NCBI RefSeq assembly: GCF_003226325.1
Contig: NZ_PDOD01000001.1
Span: 744,001-808,000, forward strand
Length of the DNA stretch: 64,000 nt
From: Salipaludibacillus keqinensis
GTDB lineage: Bacteria; Bacillota; Bacilli; Bacillales; Salisediminibacteriaceae
Reading direction: 5' to 3'
Part shown: piece after piece, positions 8,095-16,321 of the stretch
Layout: every line of letters starts with the position of its first letter
How positions within the stretch are numbered: position 1 is the first letter of the stretch
Program-made: the position numbers and the translations under genes
Notes under the pieces: generated by a model
Databases searched by the model: none
Told to the model about the DNA's origin: nothing
Seen by the model: only the letters and a program-made list of their open reading frames with translations

Positions 8095-8667
8095 TTATCT
8101 TGACTCCACATTCTTCTTCGCGAAAATCGTTTGGCGACCTTCCTGTTCATTTTCCTCATAAAATAAAACGTGCCAATCCTTAAATTCAGTTAGCAACTCA
8201 TTAGGCTGGAGCTTGTATTGATTAGACACGTTTTCATTTGTATGCGACCGAGAGAGGTAGAACGTCTCCATGAAAAAATAGCCACCCTCTTTAATAATGG
8301 ATTTAACATATGGGAAAATGGTTCTGTCTAAGTAATAGGTTGTGACCAAGAAGTCTATGGAGTTTTCTTTTAGATCGAGATTGCCCCACTGAGAAAGATC
8401 GCATACATTTGCATGAACAGTCGCATGTTCTTTTAACGCCAGTCGGTTTACATGGTTCACTGCAACCTCGGAAATATCAAAAGCTTTAACAGCGTAATGA
8501 TGATCAGCAAGAAATAAACTGTTTGCGCCGAGCCCGCAGGCAAGATCCACTGCTAGACCTCCTTGTAAATATGGCGACAGGTTCGCTAAGCGTTCATTTA
8601 CTTCCATACCCTCGTCTTGGTTCAAGCGATCTGTATGTTTGTCATCCCACTTCCTTTTAGCATCCAT
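8095..8667 (-). CDS. Class I SAM-dependent methyltransferase (TehB-like)
   Basis: 190 residues. The SAM-binding motif I is VDLACGLGANSLFLA (~39-53), then FDISEVAVNHV (~62-72, acidic motif II), and a motif IV region LVTTYYLDRTIFPYV (~108-122). N-terminal WDDKH is typical of tellurite-resistance/thiopurine-like small methyltransferases. Ribosome site AGAGGTGG precedes ATG. Substrate unknown. Single gene. Confidence 0.82.
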   Translation of the reverse strand: MDAKRKWDDKHTDRLNQDEGMEVNERLANLSPYLQGGLAVDLACGLGANSLFLADHHYAVKAFDISEVAVNHVNRLALKEHATVHANVCDLSQWGNLDLKENSIDFLVTTYYLDRTIFPYVKSIIKEGGYFFMETFYLSRSHTNENVSNQYKLQPNELLTEFKDWHVLFYEENEQEGRQTIFAKKNVESR

Positions 8668-8829
8668 ATAACCACCTCTTAAAATGATCTTTTTATCGAT
8701 AAAGCGATACTAGACCTACTTTACCATACAATTCTGATAAAGGATGGCTTATACGAAGGGCACATCTTAGTGGGACGTGATAACTGTATTAACGACACCT
8801 CTTTCAAATGATTTTGAAAAAATATCAGG

Positions 8830-8853
8830 GTTGAAGCTCATGAAATTGGGTAC
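8830..8853 (+). promoter_or_regulatory. Possible SigB-type promoter
   Basis: GTTGAA (8830-8835), 12-base spacer, GGGTAC (8848-8853). It resembles the SigB consensus GTTTAA-N12-15-GGGTAT and lies 72 bases before the start of the 8925 gene. Both hexamers are imperfect, so this is a suggestion only. Confidence 0.3.
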
Positions 8854-8924
8854 ATAATACTGTCAGAAGGCTTTTTTTAGTACAAAACCTTACAACTTAT
8901 AAATAAATGGAACAGGAGGTCCTT

Positions 8925-10172
8925 ATGAGTTCAAACGATGTAGACTCCCGACAAGAATATGAAGAAGACCACCAAAAGGACGATGAAAAAGAGACCCGAA
9001 CACTAGGCCTGGTTCCTGCACCTGAACTTCCTGAAGAGATCGTAACAAAAGTCGCTGATGAGCTGCCTGATTTACTTTCAGATTTTGTTGATGATCAAAT
9101 TTATTGGAAAGTTGAATCTGTGACAGATCCATTAACTGGGGCTGCAGGAGATTCAAAAGAAATATTAGAGAAAACGGAAAAAAGCATGTCGAAGGAAGAA
9201 TGGGATTATGCCATTTGTGTGACCGATCTTCCTATATTTGAAGAAAGACTTCTAGTCGTTGCTGATGTCAGTGTAGAGAGGAACCTAGCCGTCATTTCCC
9301 TTCCATCACTAGGGGCTAATCCTATGAAACAGCGAGTTCGGGAAGCCATTGTTCAAATCACCAATGAGATGTATCATGGCAGTTCTGACGAAGCCCGACA
9401 AGAACAGCAAGGTAAGACAAAAAAAGCCAGTAGTGAGGACGATGAGGTGAAGAAGAAAGGCTCGAGACAATTGACAAGCCGCCGTCTGACAGAGCGCCTT
9501 TCACCGATTACACGGAAAACACTTTCTGAAGAAACAGAAGATATTGATGTTCGATATCTTATTAACTCTAAATTTAGCGGGGGGATTCGGTTAATTTCTG
9601 GCATGGTTTTTGCTAACCGTCCTTGGACAATTTTCCCTACATTTAAAAGTGTGCTGGCCGTAGCGTTCGCATCAGGGGCGTATGCCCTCATCTTTCCTAG
9701 CTTATGGTTGCTAAGTGATGCATATGAAATTGGGAGATTTGTTGCACTCATGATAACCTCTATTGCGGCAATGGTTACGTGGATTATCGTTGCGCATAAT
9801 TTATGGGAAAAACCTGTTCAGAATGGTTCCAGATTTATCGTCAGGCGTTATAACATTGCCACGGTGATTACTTTATTAACCGGCGTCTTGTTTTACTACA
9901 CCATATTGTTCGTACTGTTTTTAGGGACAGTCACCCTCCTTGTTCCTTCTTCTTTAATGGAAGAGGAGATCGTAGCTGCTGTAAATGCAGGTAATTATGT
10001 TCTGCTCGCCTGGTTGGCTGCTTCAGTAGCAACCATTGTTGGCGCTCTTGGCGCAGGGTTGGAAAGTGAAGAAACTGTCTTGAAAACAACGTATGGCTAT
10101 CGCCAACGAAGAAGAAAAAGTGATGCGAAAAAACAAGAAGAAAAAGACGAAGATCTTCCAAATGAAGAATAA
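8925..10172 (+). CDS. Uncharacterised four-helix membrane protein with N-terminal soluble domain
   Basis: 415 residues from ATG 8925, chosen because GGAGGTCCTT lies directly upstream; the earlier ATG at 8907 lacks a site. Residues 1-40 are acidic. Residues ~45-150 form a soluble domain with WDYAICVTDLPIFEERLLVVADVS (given in part: CVTDLPIF, VVADVS) and SLPSLGANP. Residues ~155-200 are a charged linker. Two helical pairs follow (~235-285 and ~310-375), then a basic-acidic tail. Similar proteins are known in Actinobacteria as unnamed membrane proteins, sometimes mislabelled methylene-THF dehydrogenase. Function unknown. A terminator separates it from the MotA-like gene downstream. Confidence 0.65.
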   Translation: MSSNDVDSRQEYEEDHQKDDEKETRTLGLVPAPELPEEIVTKVADELPDLLSDFVDDQIYWKVESVTDPLTGAAGDSKEILEKTEKSMSKEEWDYAICVTDLPIFEERLLVVADVSVERNLAVISLPSLGANPMKQRVREAIVQITNEMYHGSSDEARQEQQGKTKKASSEDDEVKKKGSRQLTSRRLTERLSPITRKTLSEETEDIDVRYLINSKFSGGIRLISGMVFANRPWTIFPTFKSVLAVAFASGAYALIFPSLWLLSDAYEIGRFVALMITSIAAMVTWIIVAHNLWEKPVQNGSRFIVRRYNIATVITLLTGVLFYYTILFVLFLGTVTLLVPSSLMEEEIVAAVNAGNYVLLAWLAASVATIVGALGAGLESEETVLKTTYGYRQRRRKSDAKKQEEKDEDLPNEE

Positions 10173-10198
10173 CAAGTGAGAATATCCTTTGAAATTCA

Positions 10199-10232
10199 AG
10201 CCTTGCTCATGCTGAGCAGGGCTATTTTTATA
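10199..10232 (+). terminator. Terminator after the membrane protein gene
   Basis: AGCC-TGCTCA / TGAGCA-GGCT hairpin followed by ATTTTTAT. It implies that the MotA-like gene at 10375 has its own promoter. Confidence 0.7.
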
Positions 10233-10374
10233 CATGAACCTTTTTTCAAGCTGCTAATCTGAATACTACCGTTATAAGTTTATAAACATGATTTGTCCCA
10301 CATTTGAATAATCATAACTATAAACCGGACTCAAGAAACAATAGAGATCACGTTTATGTATAGGGGGGAGAGTC

Positions 10375-12201
10375 ATGATTGAAGGGATTCTGAAACTAGT
10401 GATGAGTGAGCAGCAGGCACAATCCATTTTAGCGAATCAGGTTATCGAATTCATTTTCATGGTACTTTTCATATCATTTGCCATCGCTTTCGTCGTTCAT
10501 ATGCTCTTGTTTACAAGACTAAAAAGAATTAGACATTTTTTGCATGCATCAGACTCATTGGATATCGATCCGCTCCGCTCGTTTAAAGCGGATTTCGACC
10601 AGAAACAACAAGAGGAATCGGTGAAAGTGGATACGTTTGTGCAACAAAAATTCTCCAGTTGGCGCGTTTTCAACGTCCCAGTCGTCAGCCTGATTAAAAT
10701 GATTCAGATGACCGTTTCTATGTTCATCTTAGTCGGTGTGCTAGGAACATTTATCGGGTTGACCATGTCCCTTGGCAGTATTAATGCAAGTGGCGATCAA
10801 TTGGTCGAGAATGTGGCCGCTGTCCTTGCGGGAATTGATGTAGCTTTCTACACTAGTATAGCTGGTATGGGCTTATCGCTGATCATGACCATCCTGCTGC
10901 GCTTGGCCAACACGGAATATTTGTTGACGGATATTATGTTAAAAATGGAGGCTCATTTAGAGGAAACGGAACCAGATGCCATGGCTCGGCTTATTGAAGT
11001 ATCGCGAAATATCCACTCATCCATTGATCGACTTCGTGAAACGAATCAACAATCGCTTCAAAACATCGAAAACGCATTTAAAGGATTTCAGGAATATACC
11101 GTAGGCTTACAAAAGTCGGCGGAAGATCTAGGCAAGTTTAATGATGGACTGGCAAAAAATTTAAAAGATTTCACCTCCCTTTTCAAAAGTATCAAAGGTG
11201 TTACTGAAAGTTTCAGTGGCTCCGTCACAAAGCTGAATAACAATTTCGATCAATTGTTCTCTTATTTCGAGAAGATGGACAAACGAAATGAACGCATGTC
11301 GCAAGCGTTCCAATACACCTACAAAAAAATAGAAGATCTGGCTACATCTCAAATGAAAGCAATGAATCATTTTGAAGAGTCAGTAGAAGACTGGAAGGAG
11401 TATATTTCTTCTGTAGCCGAAAGTCAGGCGTCAACTCAAGGACAGTTTGAAAAATTAACGGCACAAAGTGATCAATTAGTCAAACTAATGAAGGAGAACA
11501 ATAAACAATTCAAGGGAATCTTTGGTGATGATGTAAGCTCCAAACTAGCTGGAATTCACTCTTCGTTAAGGGACTTAACTAGTGATTTTGAAAAACTAGG
11601 GAGCTCTATTGTCCAATTACCAGAGGCATTGGAGACAATCAATCGAACGCAAAATGAATACAGACACCTTCTCTCGGATCGTTTTGAAGAGTTAAAGCAA
11701 TTTAATCAAGAATTCAACCAGCACTTGAAATCACATGCGAGGGATTCGGCTGCTTTTGAAAAACAAGTACACGAAGCGTCCTCGTCCTATGAACAAATGG
11801 GCATGAAAAATAATCAGTTGATCAGGGAAATTAATCGTACGGTTCATCAAATGACGGATTCCTTTACACAACGAGAAAGTCAAGTTGAAGGCAGTGTCGA
11901 TGTACTTAAAGATACGCTCGCTAGATATGTCTCCAATCTAGAAGGGACGTTAGGTGATAAACTGGATAAAGTCAGCAGAAACCTTGGTGAATACGTGGTT
12001 GATATGAATGGTGCCATTAAAAAGGAATTCAAGCAAATTAGCGACATCACTGATGAAAACCAGCAGAAAAATATTCGATTAACTCAACAGGCGATGCAAG
12101 ATCTCAGTCAAGAATTTCAACATCTAAACCGACAGTTACAGTCTTTTTCACATGAGATGATTAAGGAACCAAGTCGGGTAAAGGTTGCTAGCAATGATTA
12201 G
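10375..12201 (+). CDS. MotA/TolQ/ExbB-family channel protein with long coiled-coil tail (ZorA-like)
   Basis: 608 residues. Transmembrane segments at ~25-47, ~112-135 and ~150-175. The last two carry the MotA/TolQ/ExbB signature: GVLGTFIGLTMSLG and VLAGIDVAFYTSIAGMGLSL. From ~190 to the end it is almost entirely heptad-patterned helix, predicted cytoplasmic. MotA/TolQ/ExbB proteins are proton- or sodium-driven stator subunits. A 400-residue helical tail is the hallmark of ZorA of the Zorya defence system, but no zorC, zorD or zorE follows. The partner OmpA-type gene overlaps by 8 bases. Function otherwise unknown. Confidence 0.82.
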   Translation: MIEGILKLVMSEQQAQSILANQVIEFIFMVLFISFAIAFVVHMLLFTRLKRIRHFLHASDSLDIDPLRSFKADFDQKQQEESVKVDTFVQQKFSSWRVFNVPVVSLIKMIQMTVSMFILVGVLGTFIGLTMSLGSINASGDQLVENVAAVLAGIDVAFYTSIAGMGLSLIMTILLRLANTEYLLTDIMLKMEAHLEETEPDAMARLIEVSRNIHSSIDRLRETNQQSLQNIENAFKGFQEYTVGLQKSAEDLGKFNDGLAKNLKDFTSLFKSIKGVTESFSGSVTKLNNNFDQLFSYFEKMDKRNERMSQAFQYTYKKIEDLATSQMKAMNHFEESVEDWKEYISSVAESQASTQGQFEKLTAQSDQLVKLMKENNKQFKGIFGDDVSSKLAGIHSSLRDLTSDFEKLGSSIVQLPEALETINRTQNEYRHLLSDRFEELKQFNQEFNQHLKSHARDSAAFEKQVHEASSSYEQMGMKNNQLIREINRTVHQMTDSFTQRESQVEGSVDVLKDTLARYVSNLEGTLGDKLDKVSRNLGEYVVDMNGAIKKEFKQISDITDENQQKNIRLTQQAMQDLSQEFQHLNRQLQSFSHEMIKEPSRVKVASND

Positions 12202-12886
12202 CAAATACCAAAGACTGTTCAAAGGAGAGCAAGAAGAAGGACATTTCTGGCCGTCATTTACAGATTTGTTAACGGTCGTCTTGCTTTGTTTTGTGTTAAT
12301 CTTCATTATTATGATGGTGATCAAATCTTTCCAGATTGAAGAAATGAAAAGAACGCTCGATCAAATCATGGGTGTAAGGGTGAATATTGTTGAGGATTTA
12401 AATGAGGAGTTTAGTGACTCAGACCTTGGGATTGAGGTCGATGATCGAACGGGTGCGATTATTTTTAACACCGATATTTTGTTTGCCTTTGATGACACCG
12501 TCTTGAAACCCGAAGCTTTTCAATTTTTAGATGAATTCGTTCCAGCCTATTTAGACATTCTTCTCGAAAAAGGTTATGAAGACTACATTTCAGAAATTAT
12601 TATCGAAGGTCATGCTGATCAAAATGGCGGCTATTTATATAACTTGAACTTATCTCAAGAACGAGCATTCAGCGTCGCTGAGTATATTCTTAGCGACGAC
12701 TTTCCCTATAAGCATATCCAATCAGCCTTGCAAGATAAACTAACTGTCAACGGTAAGTCGTTCACTGATGGACGAGAGGATGAATCTGGGAACTACAGCG
12801 CAGAGAAATCAAGGCGAGTGGAGTTCAAATTCCGGTTGAAAGATGAAGAGATATTAGATAAAACCCGGGAGTTGTTAGAGAATTAA
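12194..12886 (+). CDS. MotB/OmpA-family peptidoglycan-binding stator partner (ZorB-like)
   Basis: 230 residues from ATG 12194 (TTG 12185 is an alternative). One N-terminal helix (~20-42) preceded by WPSFTDLL, whose Asp matches the ion-carrying Asp of MotB. The periplasm-type OmpA domain follows: IIFNTDILFAFDD (~86-98), IIEGHADQNGGYLYNLNLSQERA (partly GHADQNG, ~140) and KSRRVEFKFRL (~207-217). These bind peptidoglycan. It overlaps the channel gene by 8 bases, so the two are co-translated as a stator complex. Confidence 0.85.
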   Translation: MISKYQRLFKGEQEEGHFWPSFTDLLTVVLLCFVLIFIIMMVIKSFQIEEMKRTLDQIMGVRVNIVEDLNEEFSDSDLGIEVDDRTGAIIFNTDILFAFDDTVLKPEAFQFLDEFVPAYLDILLEKGYEDYISEIIIEGHADQNGGYLYNLNLSQERAFSVAEYILSDDFPYKHIQSALQDKLTVNGKSFTDGREDESGNYSAEKSRRVEFKFRLKDEEILDKTRELLEN

Positions 12887-12900
12887 CGTCTTAAAGGTCA

Positions 12901-12938
12901 TGCTAAGTAGGTGCTACGCTAGTAGCACCTACTTAGCA
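12901..12938. terminator. Perfect 16-bp inverted repeat after the MotA/OmpA pair
   Basis: Arms TGCTAAGTAGGTGCTA (12901-12916) and complement (12923-12938), loop of 6. No T tract of note. A shorter relative lies at 61279-61312, so this may be a dispersed element used as a terminator for the convergent genes. Confidence 0.6.
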
Positions 12939-12984
12939 CCAATTCAGATGCGTCTGTAACTTAATTTCTGACCCTTATTGGAAA

Positions 12985-13425
12985 TTACTTTACGACCAAA
13001 TAAGCAATCATTGGACCGTTATTTTCGATCGTTGCGTGAGTCGTACAGATGAGTCGATACGTGCCTGGTTCGTTGAATTGCAAATGTAATACCGTTTCTT
13101 CCCCTTTTTTGACTGTACCGGTGACGTCTGTTCCTTCAATAATAAATGGATGTTCTTTACCATTCACACCGAATATACTTAGCGTGACTGGCTCTCCTTT
13201 AGGAATCACAAGTGTCCCGGGATCCCACCGATACGATTCAAGTTCTTCCCCTGACTCCGTTTCAGATTTAAATTCTCCAGTGACCATGTTAAGGACAAAT
13301 CTTTCACTTTCATCTGCTGTCATTGTTTCTTGAGCTAAAGGGTTAAACAGGTAGAGTCCTAAAGCGGTTAAAAGCCCTATGAAAAGGAACAGAAACGGTT
13401 TTTTTCGTGCAGTGATGATCTTCAT
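12985..13425 (-). CDS. Membrane-anchored cupredoxin-domain protein
   Basis: 146 residues. An N-terminal anchor (~9-27, FLFLFIGLLTALGLYLF) precedes a cupredoxin fold. Copper ligands of the blue-copper type are visible: His in GKEHPFII (~93), Cys and His in LICTTHATIENNGPM (~127-130), and Met (~138). It is exported and faces outside. Candidate roles are electron transfer or copper binding. The ATG has GGAGGAAAACC upstream. Notable given the CueP gene and CsoR-type operators elsewhere in the window. Confidence 0.8.
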   Translation of the reverse strand: MKIITARKKPFLFLFIGLLTALGLYLFNPLAQETMTADESERFVLNMVTGEFKSETESGEELESYRWDPGTLVIPKGEPVTLSIFGVNGKEHPFIIEGTDVTGTVKKGEETVLHLQFNEPGTYRLICTTHATIENNGPMIAYLVVK

Positions 13426-13609
13426 GGTTTTCCTCCATTCTTGTTTTGTTAGTTAACTATACGTAGAAATAGAGAAAACTTGTCCTTTTTATTAGGGTTT
13501 ATTAGTGGATTCTATGAAAGGGTTTATAAAGACCGCATTTTTCATGAAAATAGATTATAATAAAGGGGAAGGCTCCAGTTTTAAAAAAATCATAGGGAGG
13601 TTATGTTCA

Positions 13610-14077
13610 ATGTATGCAAAAGATATCATGACCACTTCTGTTGTGTCGGTGACGCTGGATGATTCAGTGAAGACATGTGCGAAACTTCTGATGGAACATC
13701 AATTTAGCGGGCTTCCTGTGATCGATGAGAAGGGGCAACTGGTGGGGATTGTCACCGAGAGCGATTTGATCAAGCGGGCCTCCAATGTGAGATCACCTGC
13801 CGTATTGGAATTACTTGGAGGTTTGATTTATTTAGATAATCCGAATAAGTATATAGATGAATTAAAGCGTGCCATGGCTGAAAAGGTGAAAGATCTTATG
13901 AGTACGAAAGTGGTCACGATTAACGAAGACGATACGATTGAACAAGCAGCAACAACATTGTTGGCAAAGAAATTCAAAAGACTGCCTGTAGTAGATTCTG
14001 AAGGGAAAGTTGTTGGCATCATTTCTAGACGGGATATTTTGAGTTATCTTTATCCTGCTTCCATTGAACAAGAATAG
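13610..14077 (+). CDS. Two-CBS-domain protein
   Basis: 155 residues from ATG 13610, preceded by GGGAGG at ideal spacing; the frame is open further upstream but without a site. Two CBS repeats: KDIMTTSVVSVTLDDSV to VGIVTESDLI (~4-57) and VKDLMSTKVVTINEDDTI to VGIISRRDIL (~88-145). CBS pairs bind adenosyl nucleotides. No enzymatic domain is attached. Resembles stand-alone CBS proteins such as YkuL/AcuB-like proteins of Bacillus. Confidence 0.85.
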   Translation: MYAKDIMTTSVVSVTLDDSVKTCAKLLMEHQFSGLPVIDEKGQLVGIVTESDLIKRASNVRSPAVLELLGGLIYLDNPNKYIDELKRAMAEKVKDLMSTKVVTINEDDTIEQAATTLLAKKFKRLPVVDSEGKVVGIISRRDILSYLYPASIEQE

Positions 14078-14099
14078 TGAAAGTTTATATAGCATCAAT

Positions 14100-14136
14100 A
14101 CGCAGCATTCCCTCGACGGGAACACTGCGTTTTTTC
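14100..14136 (+). terminator. Terminator after the CBS gene
   Basis: ACGCAG-ATTCCC / GGGAA-CTGCGT hairpin followed by T6. Confidence 0.85.
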
Positions 14137-14186
14137 CTATTTATGAAACGTTGAAGTTTTTCAATCGTATAGGTGTGTAGGGCGCA

Positions 14187-14507
14187 ATGATTCAAAATGT
14201 AGGAGTGATATTCATCGAGAGCGACAAGCGTTGGACAACCATAGAGGAAGTTAGGAAAACGATCGAAAGTACATATGATCAATGCCAAGTTCGAACGAAA
14301 ATAGAGCTGAAAGCATGGTCTCATCATGCGGAGAACAGTCATCAACAAGGAGATTATCCGATCCCTTTCCAAGATTACATCAAGGATAAGAGTGACGAAG
14401 AGTATTTAAGACAAGTTGAATTAGGATTGCTTGATTGTAAGGACTTAGGAGGACGTGAGAAAGTCAGTGCTTATTTAAAAAAGCGTATAAAAATGAAGCA
14501 CCTGTGA
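14187..14507 (+). CDS. Hypothetical protein (106 aa)
   Basis: 106 residues, soluble, with basic C-terminus (YLKKRIKMKHL). Start at ATG 14187 behind a modest GTAGGGCG. No motif recognised; no cysteine pair suggestive of metal binding apart from isolated Cys at ~33 and ~83. The stop codon falls inside the left arm of the shared terminator at 14497. Confidence 0.6.
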   Translation: MIQNVGVIFIESDKRWTTIEEVRKTIESTYDQCQVRTKIELKAWSHHAENSHQQGDYPIPFQDYIKDKSDEEYLRQVELGLLDCKDLGGREKVSAYLKKRIKMKHL

Positions 14508-14541
14508 AGAGCCTAGGCTCTTTCTCAGGTGCTTTGTTTTA
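14497..14541. terminator. Bidirectional terminator between convergent genes
   Basis: AAGCACCTG-AGAGCC / GGCTCT-CAGGTGCTT hairpin, T-rich on + (TTTGTTTTAT). It overlaps the stop codons of both the 14187 gene and the minus-strand gene ending at 14539. Confidence 0.8.
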
Positions 14542-15702
14542 TTTGCTTAACTGCTTTTTAGCAGCTTTGATGTGCTTCTTCTTGCCATTTAAATCTTTCT
14601 GCCTCTTTTTGAATTCGTTGACAAGGAATTTTTCGTTTATCTCTTTTTTCAAGTCTTCGATCTCTTTTTCATATTTGTTAAATTGACTTTCATAGCTTTT
14701 TAGATCGATGTTTACTTCAGATAAATAGTTATACGTAAAGACGAAGCTTTTTTCCGCGTTTAAAAGCTGTTTTTGCGCATCAATTGTAGCTAATGAGTTC
14801 TTATCCTTATCTGAAATGATTTGTTCCAAGTTTTCCGCTGCCTTTTGAATGACCGTTTCTTCATCTTTTAGTTCCTTCGTGAGATCTATTGAAGAGATAG
14901 TAGAGGCTAATGCATCCTCTTTAGACTCTTTCCAATCCTTTAAAAAATCGTCATTAATCAGTTTAGGGATTTTTTCTATGAGTTTATCATGTTGTTTCTT
15001 GATTTTTTTATCAGCGAATTGTGTCATTTGGTGATAAATTTCAGCTTGTTGGGTGTTTTCAGTTTGATTTATCATGGTGTGAAAAGCATCTTTGAACATC
15101 TTTTGAGTAGCCATTTTTTCAAGCTGTTTATTCGCTTTTTTTACGGACTCAATGAAACCATTGTCAGAAGGCGGGACATAAATAGACTCTATAACAGTTT
15201 TCAAGTTCTCGCCTAAATCCTTCGCTTGATGCAAAGAATGACTCGATACGGATTGATTACATCTATGAACATAGTCGTCAATGAGCTTGTCAATAGGAGC
15301 GATCAACCGTTCACTTCGTTTCTTATTTCCGGAGTCTAGACATAGTTCACAGAGGTAATTCGTTTCAATCTCAATCAGATGTTGATCATTACCGCAGAAT
15401 TGACATACGCGAAGGTTGTCGTTCAACACGACGAAGCTATCAGCTTGTTTAAAGCTGATATCCTTGTTTTCGTCCCATTTTAACTCTTCGCGGTATTCAG
15501 ATGGAACCACGATCCGTCCAAAGTCGTCCAGAGATTTTCCACCTTTCGCTCCTTGCTTCCCTTTGAATAACTTGATGCCTTTGTTGTTTGGCAGCATTTC
15601 CATTTCTAACTTATGATCACAAAAGTCCAAAGCCTCACGAATCTCTTTCGGAATGACGATGCGTCCGACCCTGTCTACTTTTCTCGTTTGCGCTTCAACC
15701 AT
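14539..15702 (-). CDS. Tandem SpoVT/AbrB-domain protein with zinc ribbon and long helical C-terminus
   Basis: 387 residues from ATG 15702 (AAAGGTGG ribosome site; the GTG at 15714 is too close to it). Two AbrB-type swapped-hairpin DNA-binding motifs: KVDRVGRIVIPKEIREAL (~7-24) and DDFGRIVVPSEYREELKW (~58-76). A zinc ribbon follows with CQFCGN and YLCELC (~100-125). The remaining ~260 residues are charged, Lys/Glu-rich helix, probably coiled coil. Likely a DNA-binding regulator or nucleoid-associated protein. I know of no characterised protein with this order of domains. Confidence 0.75.
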   Translation of the reverse strand: MVEAQTRKVDRVGRIVIPKEIREALDFCDHKLEMEMLPNNKGIKLFKGKQGAKGGKSLDDFGRIVVPSEYREELKWDENKDISFKQADSFVVLNDNLRVCQFCGNDQHLIEIETNYLCELCLDSGNKKRSERLIAPIDKLIDDYVHRCNQSVSSHSLHQAKDLGENLKTVIESIYVPPSDNGFIESVKKANKQLEKMATQKMFKDAFHTMINQTENTQQAEIYHQMTQFADKKIKKQHDKLIEKIPKLINDDFLKDWKESKEDALASTISSIDLTKELKDEETVIQKAAENLEQIISDKDKNSLATIDAQKQLLNAEKSFVFTYNYLSEVNIDLKSYESQFNKYEKEIEDLKKEINEKFLVNEFKKRQKDLNGKKKHIKAAKKQLSK

Positions 15703-15889
15703 GCTACCATCCACCTTTTGTAGAAATTTATAGATTACTCTTCCCTTTATACGAAAGGAACGAACGTATATTTTTAAAAAATTGATTTAGTTGGATAGTA
15801 CGTCTTAGAAAAAGCCTATACATCATTCATCAGGTAAAAAAAATTTTTTATATTGGAAAAAATTAGTTTTATTTTTTGTTAATCCGTAT

Positions 15890-15913
15890 TATAATGAATA
15901 GTACAGTTAGTAC
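15890..15913 (+). promoter_or_regulatory. -10 element and probable GntR operator of the ABC operon
   Basis: TATAAT at 15890-15895 is followed at once by TAGTACAGTTAGTAC (15899-15913), in which two GTAC palindromes are spaced by 5 bases. An AGTAC half-site also occurs near 15795. The position over the transcription start suits autorepression by the GntR protein encoded at 15938. Confidence 0.5.
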
Positions 15914-15937
15914 GGACGAAAGAGAGGAGGTAGGAGG

Positions 15938-16321
15938 ATGTTCAAGCTGGATACTAGGAGCCGTGTCGCCATTTACGAGCAGTTAATGGAACAATTAAAG
16001 ACACTGATGATTCGAGAAGTGCTTCAAAAAGATGAACAACTGCCTTCTGTAAGAAGTCTTGCCCAGGAACTAACGATCAATCCGAACACGATTCAAAAGT
16101 CTTACCGGGAATTGGAAAGAGAAGGGTTTATTTACACATTGCCTGGAAAAGGAAGCTTTGTTGCTCCTCTGAAAAGAGATGCCAATAAAGATAAACTGGA
16201 TGAGCTCCAAGAAGAGATCGAAAAGAAATTCAAAGAGTTCATCTTTTTAGGGGGATCAAAACAAGAACTCATCGATTGGTTAAGTAATCTTGAAAATAAC
16301 GAAGGGGGGGAGAGACGATGA
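15938..16321 (+). CDS. GntR-family regulator (YtrA subfamily)
   Basis: 127 residues. The N-terminal winged helix (~10-75) shows SRVAIYEQLMEQLKTL, QLPSVRSLAQELTINPNTIQKSYRELEREGFI and GKGSFV. The short C-terminal helical tail without a ligand domain defines the YtrA type. The stop overlaps the start of the ABC ATPase gene by 4 bases (ATGA), so it should autoregulate the transporter operon, as YtrA does in B. subtilis in response to cell-wall antibiotics. Confidence 0.88.
   Translation: MFKLDTRSRVAIYEQLMEQLKTLMIREVLQKDEQLPSVRSLAQELTINPNTIQKSYRELEREGFIYTLPGKGSFVAPLKRDANKDKLDELQEEIEKKFKEFIFLGGSKQELIDWLSNLENNEGGERR

Noticed and set aside
10375-12886. Calling the MotA/OmpA pair a complete Zorya defence system
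   Set aside because: No zorC, zorD or zorE gene follows or precedes; only the motor half is present.
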